DNA of 64,000 bases, from NCBI GenBank assembly GCA_903813345.2, contig CAIIXF020000001.1:51417885-51481884 (forward strand), written 5' to 3'. The notes below the pieces were generated by a model. The model did not search any database and was not told where the DNA came from. It saw nothing but the letters and a program-made list of their open reading frames with translations. Below, piece after piece: positions 60,101 through 64,000 of this stretch. The stretch's first letter is position 1, and each line of letters starts with the position of its first letter. The translations under genes and the position numbers were made by a program. Origin of the DNA: Owenia fusiformis (lineage: Eukaryota; Annelida; Polychaeta; Sabellida; Oweniidae).

Positions 60101-62299
60101 TTTGTCATATGATTCAATCATTATCATATTTAAACTCAGTTCAATGAATCTTTTAACAAAGAAGAAGCAAAATATAAGCGAAATTTACAGTATATCCTAT
60201 GAGAGTACCTACTAAAGTTGGCTAAATATATACCTCTATAGGCTTGAATAGGAGGATGTAATACAGCGGCAGATTGGAGAGTCATCGTGATCAGGGCAAC
60301 AACATCCATAGCAATAGATATACCAAGCAAGAGATTGCTAAGATTTGTGAGGTTTACATGTGGTTTTAGGTGCGTCTGAGGTTGAAAGGATTATGGCACT
60401 TGAGGATATTTGCTAGGAAAATGAAAATGATTTAAATGTAATAGACGCTTGAGGAAGTACAGAATTTCAGTTTTAAAAAGATTATTGTTACCATGAAAAG
60501 GGACATGATATTTTGCTCAGCTTTTGTGAATAAGTATCAATAAGATCAGAAAGATACATAAAAGGGATATTAGAAAAAAAGTTAAAATGGATGGTCCAGT
60601 GCTAAGAATTGCTGGTAAGTAAATATGAACTTTAGTTTGATTGTTCATTTTTTAATACATGGTAAGTGAAGGTAAGTGTGATTAATACGGTAAGTAAGGC
60701 AAGGCTATGGCTCCATTATGAGGTGTATGTCTAATTATAGATCATGTTTCAGCTTTGGTTCCGCTGACTAAACATTTTATCACTGCTAGGGATTACTCAT
60801 GTGCTATGTTTTGAGATAGTAGATAAAAGTGGCACACATGGTCAGATAGAAGTGTGCCAGTGTGTTTTATGCAATTTGTGTTTCACTTCTTAATTTCTTA
60901 ACATTCAAGGTATGTTCATGTGTGTGTGTAGGGGGGGGGTCTTCTGTTGAACATATGTGGCATAACAGTAACATAGGACTCCAAGAATAAAGAAATAGAA
61001 CATAAAGTAAAACCTGTGTATATTGAACATTTTTTTAAAAATTAAAAACATTCATTGTTGCTAGGTATCTACTATAGAGAGGGTAATTTATACAGAAGTC
61101 AGTAGAGTATGTGAAGGGGAAAGGTGTTCACTAGAGACAGGTGTTCATTAGAGAGGTGTTCACCAAGACAGGTTTTACTGTATATTCAGCAGTTTTAATT
61201 CAACAATTCTGAATATAACGAACAATTCTGGCACAGTTACTACTGATTCAAGTCCATGCGTTTTGTACCTTGAGCTCATATATTATAGAGTAGAATTATA
61301 GAGATAGCAATGCCTTTAGGTTCTGATATAATCTCAAGCATTTCTTCACTAAACTTTATTTTTAGACTCTCCAGTAGGACTGCATCTGAAAGTTCTTGTG
61401 AATCCATCTAATCTCATTTTGTTGAAACCTTCCTAAATTATTGAGTCTACTAGACATGAGTTTATTTTTTAAGTTCACAAAAACATCATTTATCTCCTTA
61501 TAATCATGTTAAAAATGAAATGTACATATTTGAGAAGAAAGGCAATGTCAACATTAAGTGGTTAATCAGTCATTTTCAGTAGTCAATGTCGTTGAAATGA
61601 TACCAAAATTAGCTGACATATGACATATTTGTTGTCTCAATGTTATGTACCTCATGGAGTACTCTCATATTAAACATAGCTGTTTCCTGTGTTTTTAGCG
61701 ATAAAAAATGTCAACAGTTAATTAGGGATTTTAAAGTTCAAATCAGTGTCTGGAAGATGGAACTCTGGCGCTAGAAATGTGTTATAAACCTAATCATTAT
61801 TTAAACATGATTTAAACAACATGAGTGATCACCTATAGGCATATAATAGACATCTTTAGATTTTAAGCAATGTTGGTAACCGTTTTTGTCAAGTAAAATA
61901 GAATTAGTTTGAATGGCGTAAAGATTATTATAACCAAATAGTTTCAGCTACTCAGTGCACTAACTCTGTGGTTTTGTAAAGAACTGTTAAAGCTATCATA
62001 AATCTTTTGTGACATCATGTAGAAAACCACAATATTGTCTTACAACTAGTATCTAATGGAAAGGTGATTTTGGAAAATTAAACAAGACAGCCTGGTTAAA
62101 AAAAAAATAATTCTATTTTCAGCATCATCTGAGAGTGAAAGGGGCACAATGGGAACAAGCGCGAGACTTATCTATAGCCCTATGTTTGGAGGCTCTAGCC
62201 GTGACCCCAGCTCTGAGAGTATGACGTCATTAATGAGTACAAGCACAACGAACAGTGTCAGCCCACAAAACACCACCCAACGACCACACTCTATCACAA
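23943..62299 (+). CDS. TANC / rolling-pebbles family scaffold, RING-containing N-terminal part, continues past window
   Basis: Exons are 23943-24129 (start ATG 23958), 25543-25734, 43435-43698, 44656-44865 and 62123-62299, with clean GT-AG borders. Every one ends in phase 1, giving 338 codons before the last visible donor (GTGAGT at 62300). Residues 17-54 form a C3HC4 RING ([17 protein letters not shown]). The rest is low-complexity, Ser/Pro/Asn-rich linker. Within it, [20 protein letters not shown] followed by LGDK resembles the conserved MTRLGFLLGE segment of vertebrate TANC1/TANC2, and SPMSTLTA resembles the following SPCSTLT. Drosophila Rols7 carries a RING before the ankyrin and TPR repeats, while vertebrate TANCs lack it. 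The ATPase, ankyrin and TPR parts must lie beyond the right edge. The family call rests on the RING plus the MVRLGLLLG motif. An unrelated RING scaffold is possible. Confidence 0.72.
25543..25734 (+). CDS. TANC exon 2, basic low-complexity linker
   Basis: This exon lies between a TGTGTGTTTCAG acceptor and a GTAAGT donor and joins the RING exon in frame (A|TG). It encodes about 64 residues, including [20 protein letters not shown] and a Gly/His-rich tail. It has no recognised domain. RRQVSD is a plausible basophilic-kinase or 14-3-3 type site, but that is only a motif-level inference. Confidence 0.85.
26658..27953 (-). mobile_element. 5'-truncated non-LTR retrotransposon (CR1/Jockey-like)
   Basis: An open frame on the minus strand (27953 to 26874, 360 codons, ending at TGA) encodes the second half of a LINE reverse transcriptase. 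Visible motifs are [24 protein letters not shown], the catalytic FADDT box, [11 protein letters not shown] and [10 protein letters not shown], then a C-terminal stretch ending [11 protein letters not shown]. The fragment starts just after the first catalytic aspartate motif, so endonuclease and RT motif A are missing. The 3' UTR runs to an AATAATAATAAT-type tail (26692-26658), typical of CR1/L2-like elements. The frame is intact, so insertion was fairly recent. It is dead through truncation. Confidence 0.9.
29905..30003. mobile_element. pogo/Tigger-like MITE (AGTAAAACCTGTCT family)
   Basis: The left end AGTAAAACCTGTCTAATCC and the right end GATATACATGTTTCACT are diverged inverted copies of the CAGTAAAACCTG terminus seen at 32466 and 61006. 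The element is about 99 bp and non-coding. Confidence 0.65.
30672..30835 (+). repeat. Dispersed repeat family A, second copy
   Basis: ATCAACACCAAAAGT, TATAGTCTCCAGATTTTTTG, AACAAATGGCAGGTGGTGAC and TTAGTGCCTTGCTAA follow in the same order as in the copy at 16349. The two are clearly related but diverged. Confidence 0.75.
31221..31788. mobile_element. CpG-richer candidate element with CGCGATAA inverted ends
   Basis: The left end GAGCAATATACCAATACGCG followed by ATAACG is loosely inverted at the right end (CTTATCGCGAATAGGAGTATTGC, about 31762-31785). The interior is visibly richer in CpG than its surroundings. It contains a perfect CRE-like TGACGTCA and the CTGATGA...GAAAC pair listed separately. 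It could instead be a regulatory island. No coding content is apparent. Confidence 0.45.
31639..31664 (+). ncRNA. Possible hammerhead-ribozyme-like core (CTGATGA...GAAAC)
   Basis: CTGATGA (31639-31645) and GAAAC (31660-31664) are separated by 14 bases containing a TCAG-AAG-CTGA hairpin directly before GAAAC, as in hammerhead stem II. Three extra bases follow CTGATGA, and I cannot pair convincing stems I and III, so a functional ribozyme is unlikely. It may be a retroelement remnant. Confidence 0.2.
32466..32648. mobile_element. pogo/Tigger-like MITE
   Basis: TACAGTAAAACCTGTCTATTAAG at the left is inverted as CTTGACACGTTTCACTGT at the right, giving 183 bp. The interior repeats GTGTTCYACTT AGAGGT units. 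CAGT-starting termini next to TA suit the pogo/Tigger group. It is non-coding apart from a chance 69-codon frame. Confidence 0.8.
35425..35512 (+). CDS. Candidate alternative first coding exon of TANC (isoform without RING)
   Basis: ATG at 35425 opens 29 codons starting [15 protein letters not shown]. They end in phase 1 at a strong donor (ACAA|GTAAGTATG), exactly the phase needed to splice to exon 3 at 43435. The exon sits on the same strand inside TANC intron 2. Short basic N-termini are also seen in vertebrate TANCs. The donor is then duplicated in tandem (next entry). Transcription from here is an inference with no promoter motif to support it. Confidence 0.5.
35501..35669 (+). repeat. 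Five tandem copies of exon end plus splice donor
   Basis: TTCAAATACAA|GTAAGTA occurs at 35502, 35544 and 35581, with variants TTCAAGTACAA at 35613 and TTCATATACAA at 35653. Units are 42, 37, 32 and 40 bases apart. Copies two and three are preceded by acceptor-like tracts (TTTTTGCTTAG and TTTTTCTCAG), so they look like 11-base microexons. Reading from the ATG at 35425 through to the second donor stays open and in phase. Confidence 0.85.
36845..36850 (-). terminator. Candidate polyadenylation signal of the SLC28 gene
   Basis: AATAAA on the minus strand lies about 104 bases after the SLC28 stop codon at 36954. It is the first canonical signal I see downstream. Confidence 0.5.
36954..40579 (-). 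CDS. SLC28 family concentrative nucleoside transporter (CNT), complete
   Basis: This is a plasma-membrane symporter that imports nucleosides against a gradient using sodium and/or protons. Coding exons in order are 39999-40579, 39541-39877, 39215-39376, 38749-39005, 38332-38515, 37761-38024, 37391-37571 and 36954-36988. They total 2001 bases, 666 residues, and all phases agree. An acidic, charged cytosolic N-terminus (about 1-110) precedes many hydrophobic segments. Family signatures include [64 protein letters not shown] (the CNT hallmark), [20 protein letters not shown] and MVPEKR. The length matches human CNT1-3 (about 650-690). The last exon, only 11 codons ([11 protein letters not shown] then stop), is the least certain. 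The gene lies antisense inside a TANC intron. Orthology to a particular vertebrate CNT is not assigned. Confidence 0.95.
41050..41071 (+). repeat. G22 homopolymer
   Basis: This is an uninterrupted run of 22 G in the TANC intron. It can form a G-quadruplex, and its length is likely to be unreliable in the assembly. Confidence 0.9.
43200..43271. mobile_element. Right-end fragment of a pogo-like MITE
   Basis: GTGTTCAGTGTGAAG... to ATACAGGTTTTACTGTAT matches the right terminus at 61160-61182. No left terminus was found. It lies 160 bases before TANC exon 3. Confidence 0.6.
43435..43698 (+). CDS. TANC exon 3, acidic/Ser-Asn-rich linker
   Basis: This exon lies between a TTTTATATTTTCAG acceptor and a GTAAAA donor, and is phase 1 on both sides. 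It encodes 88 residues with [26 protein letters not shown] and an Asn/Ser-rich tail. RRNSGIS is a typical basophilic kinase site. This is the first exon that an isoform starting at 35425 could use. Confidence 0.85.
44438..44518. mobile_element. GTCTTGCATCA-family MITE
   Basis: AGTCTTGCATCAA at the left is inverted as TTGATACAAGACT at the right, giving 81 bp. It lies in the intron just upstream of TANC exon 4. Confidence 0.75.
44656..44865 (+). CDS. TANC exon 4, carries the conserved [13 protein letters not shown] motif
   Basis: This exon lies between a CATATTTTAG acceptor and a GTAAGA donor, and is phase 1 on both sides. It encodes 70 residues: a polyproline stretch (LPPPPPD), then [14 protein letters not shown] and a Ser/Thr-rich segment ending SPMSTLTA. 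The [11 protein letters not shown] segment is the best evidence for membership of the TANC family, which has a similar segment shortly before its P-loop ATPase domain. Confidence 0.85.
48285..48415 (-). repeat. Dispersed repeat family A, inverted copy
   Basis: Read on the minus strand it runs GTCACCACCACAAGTGGTGAG, TTAGTCTCCAACTTTTTTGTGG, matching the start of the copy at 16349. Confidence 0.6.
49116..49291. mobile_element. Second copy of the CCCRTAGCC MITE
   Basis: GGGGGTTCACTTTTC, TTTGGCCAAAAATCACTTAAAAAGTG and TTTTTTTGGCCAAGGAGGG follow in the same order as in the copy at 21081. Its termini are more diverged. Confidence 0.65.
49785..50065 (+). repeat. Dispersed repeat family A, two adjacent copies
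   Basis: The first copy (49785-49915) has CTGTAACAAATGACAGGTGG then GCATGTTAATGCCTTGT. The second (49920-50065) has GTGGTTGGTATT repeats and ends in TTTATGCCTTGTTTG. Both follow the pattern of the copy at 16349. Confidence 0.6.
50811..51010. mobile_element. MITE with TGATCTCC(C)CAG inverted ends and CACCCAC repeats
   Basis: TGATCTCCCCAGCA at the left is inverted as TCCTGAGGAGATCA at the right, giving 200 bp. The interior repeats CACCCACCTGA four times. A diverged copy is at 57922-58045. Confidence 0.75.
53696..53780 (+). CDS. Candidate alternative first coding exon of TANC
   Basis: ATG at 53696 opens 28 codons ([20 protein letters not shown], then KDLKPTWT). They end in phase 1 at a consensus donor (ACTG|GTAAGTTG), which joins exon 5 at 62123 in frame. 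Codon composition looks coding, with Arg/Lys/Trp-rich basic content unlike the surrounding AT-rich DNA. It would make an isoform without the RING and without exons 2-4. There is no acceptor at its 5' side, consistent with a first exon. Expression is inferred. Confidence 0.55.
56151..56206 (+). repeat. (GTATG)11 pentanucleotide microsatellite
   Basis: Eleven perfect GTATG units are present. They are preceded at 56000-56140 by imperfect longer repeats built from ATGTATCAATGTAT and GAAGAGGGGGG-type segments. The 80-codon minus frame here with TIPYH repeats is an artefact of this array. Confidence 0.95.
57435..57516. mobile_element. GTCTTGCATCA-family MITE
   Basis: TAGTCTTGCATCAAGA at the left is inverted as TTAATACAAGACTA at the right, giving 82 bp. 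It is non-coding. Confidence 0.75.
57922..58045. repeat. Diverged copy of the CACCCAC repeat with A-tract
   Basis: ATCTCATCTCTTTAATAT, GTGGGTGCTGCCCACTC and TTTTGATCTGAATTTTGCA parallel the element at 50811. An A-rich run of about 20 bases interrupts it. Confidence 0.5.
60587..60614 (+). CDS. Possible very short alternative first coding exon of TANC
   Basis: ATG at 60587 gives MDGPVLRIA and ends in phase 1 at a consensus donor (GCTG|GTAAGTAAA). This again joins 62123 in frame. At nine codons it could be chance, but it is the third ATG-plus-phase-1 donor on this strand in the locus. Confidence 0.35.
61006..61182. mobile_element. pogo/Tigger-like MITE
   Basis: AGTAAAACCTGTGTATATTGAAC at the left is inverted as AAGACAGGTTTTACTGTA at the right, giving about 177 bp. 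The interior repeats AGGTGTTCAYTAGAGA units. Confidence 0.8.
62123..62299 (+). CDS. TANC exon 5, Ser/Thr-rich linker, last visible exon
   Basis: This exon lies between a CTATTTTCAG acceptor and a GTGAGT donor, and is phase 1 at both ends. It encodes 59 residues including [20 protein letters not shown] and [15 protein letters not shown]. Base composition is clearly less AT-rich than its flanks. It is the common acceptor for all first exons described here. The gene continues beyond the window. Confidence 0.85.
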
Positions 62300-62450
62300 G
62301 TGAGTAAAAATTCATAATTTCCCCATGAGTCTTTATTCATAATAAATTCATTAAAAGGGGGAAAAAATTAACTTTAACCCATAATGACTGGCAGACCTTA
62401 TAATCTCCCAAAATCTTTTTAATTCCTCAGATAGATATTGATAAAAAATG

Positions 62451-62574
62451 GGTCTTGCATCAAACCCTTGTATATATGTGTTGCCTACACTCCCTCTATT
62501 ATATCTCCCCATACTATCTAAAACACATGTTGTGGCTGAACAGGTATCGGGGACAATAAACCTGATGCAAGACC
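62451..62574. mobile_element. GTCTTGCATCA-family MITE
   Basis: GGTCTTGCATCAAAC at the left is inverted as CCTGATGCAAGACC at the right, giving 124 bp. It lies directly downstream of TANC exon 5. Confidence 0.8.
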
Positions 62575-63270
62575 AAAAAATATTAGCTAACCAACATTTG
62601 GGAAAATTCAATGCAAAGATGAGGTAAAATGGTTAACACCCCAGACCGAGTTCTAACTGGCTAAATTGCAGTGATAACATATTTGCCTCAAACATGAAAG
62701 CAATATAAGCAACAAGTTAAAAATAGAGACTTCCGCTGGAGCTTTGATTGTATACTTTAACTCTGTGGTACCCTCTTGGTTTAATATTTCTTCGGATCAT
62801 CATAATGTTCAATTTATTTTAATTTTTGAATTTAAACAAAATCAGGATTTTCTCAAATGTGAATCTGTCATTTCTATATATTCTGTTGGATTCCCCATCA
62901 GTCTATTTCTTCAAACTATAAGCAGATGCTTTTTAGCCTATTTTGTTACTTATCTTACTCTTTTTTAAATTAAGATCTATCCATGTATATTTAAACACTC
63001 ACTTGCAACTTGGAGCTCTATTATAACAACCTAAAATTGTATCATGGAATTTCACATATCTCCAATCAAAAATCACAATACTATCGGGACAGAGACCCCG
63101 AATAACTGTAGTCAGTGTAGCATAAAATAGATTCCAATCGAATCCCCTATGTCAGAAATGGACTCTGAGGATTCTTTGTAATTGCAAGATTCTTGTTTCA
63201 TCGACTTGAGTATTTATGTATGTGTCTAGACCGAACTTATCTCTATGTACCCTCTACCTCCCACCAATAG

Positions 63271-63279
63271 GTCAGAAAG
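63271..63279 (+). CDS. Candidate 9-base microexon of TANC
   Basis: CCCTCTACCTCCCACCAATAG, then GTCAGAAAG, then GTAAGCG: a good pyrimidine tract, an acceptor and a donor enclose nine bases. Inserted after exon 5 (A|GT CAG AAA G) it would add Ser-Gln-Lys and keep phase 1. It is an inference from splice signals only. Confidence 0.3.
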
Positions 63280-64000
63280 GTAAGCGCAATATCTTCAATC
63301 TAAGTTACTGCAGTTAACTTTACATTTTTACAATCCATGCTAATCCTTAATTGTCTTTTATAGTTCTGTGGTTTGTCTTCTGGCTAACAAATCATGCTTT
63401 ATCCCCATTTCCCTGTAGACCAAGTACAATGTATTTGTTTTATGTTCAGTTGCTTTCATATTTTAGTTTTCAGTCCTGATGACTGAGCACTTGTAATCCT
63501 TAGTTCATAGTGTTCATTCATTAAATAGGAACAGTTCACCTATTTTTATTTTTTATTTTCATAACTGCATCATTGAGATGACTATTACCCCAGATTTAAC
63601 AACAATTTTCATTATTAGAACAAAGCTAACAAGTTATGTGTTATTTAGGAATGAAGTGGTGCTTGATCAGGGCTTTTTATGTGGATGAGGCAAGCCAAAA
63701 TACATAGTAACATCATGTTGTTTTAAGAAACCAGTCCTTCACTTAAACAGTACCATCCTCCTCTCTTTTGTACCCTTCTCTTTGTAGGGGATGCAGGTCT
63801 TTAGTAAATTCATGGAAAAGCCTCAAAATAATTTTGATCAATAGCCAAAACACTTAAAGGCTGAAAATGGATCTTTGCTAGCTTTACATCATTGGTATTG
63901 ATACATTCCTCAATGTAAAATTGTCTCTTGTTTATGTGAAACTTTGGCACAAAAATATTAAACCCCTAAGCAGTCTATGAAGTGGGAAATTGATATTATA

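Larger units (their letters stand above)
53781..60586 (+). other. TANC intron, repeats only
   Basis: There is no supported coding exon on either strand. The stretch contains the GTATG pentanucleotide array (56151-56206), a GTCTTGCATCA MITE (57435-57516), an A-rich tract near 57990-58006 and the diverged GATCTCC-type repeat (57922-58045). Confidence 0.65.
62300..64000 (+). other. TANC intron to window end
   Basis: Apart from the MITE at 62451 and the candidate microexon at 63271, I see no coding exon. The next TANC exon must lie beyond 64000. Confidence 0.6.

Overview
The window looks like AT-rich nuclear DNA from a bilaterian, probably marine, invertebrate. Coding sequence is split into small exons with GT-AG introns of 0.3 to 18 kb. 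The rest is dominated by short inverted-repeat transposons, plus one truncated LINE. No bacterial, organellar or viral gene order is present. I cannot name the species. The GTAGGCCTA-like words and short TIR elements would suit an echinoderm, hemichordate or lophotrochozoan, but that is only an impression.

Three host genes can be reconstructed exon by exon, and every junction keeps the reading frame. (1) 91-5433, minus strand: the first 402 codons (8 exons) of EXOC8/Exo84, a subunit of the exocyst tethering complex. The gene runs off the left edge. (2) 23943 to beyond 64000, plus strand: the N-terminal part of a TANC/rolling-pebbles family scaffold. It has a RING-finger exon, four further exons, and three candidate alternative first exons (35425, 53696, 60587) that would make RING-less isoforms. 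All known coding exons of this gene end in phase 1, so any first exon can join any downstream exon. (3) 36954-40579, minus strand: a complete 8-exon, 666-residue SLC28-type concentrative nucleoside transporter. It lies antisense inside the 17.7-kb second TANC intron.

Layout: 1-5.5 kb EXOC8, with a 278-bp tandem duplication and a long-TIR MITE in its introns. 6.0-9.3 kb is a nested inverted-repeat transposon block carrying a five-times repeated 16-mer. 9.3-23.9 kb has no recognisable gene and several MITEs. 23.9-25.7 kb holds the RING exon and exon 2 of TANC. 26.66-27.95 kb is a 5'-truncated non-LTR retrotransposon. 35.4-35.7 kb is an alternative first exon followed by tandem copies of its own splice donor. 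37-40.6 kb is the nested SLC28 gene. 43.4-44.9 kb holds TANC exons 3-4. 53.7 and 60.6 kb are alternative first exons. 62.1-62.3 kb is TANC exon 5. Several MITE families recur through the window.

EXOC8 and TANC are arranged head to head, about 18.5 kb apart. The RING exon begins at a splice acceptor, so the TANC long-isoform promoter must lie upstream in sequence I could not resolve. The three genes share no pathway; their proximity is positional, with the nested transporter the only structural entanglement.
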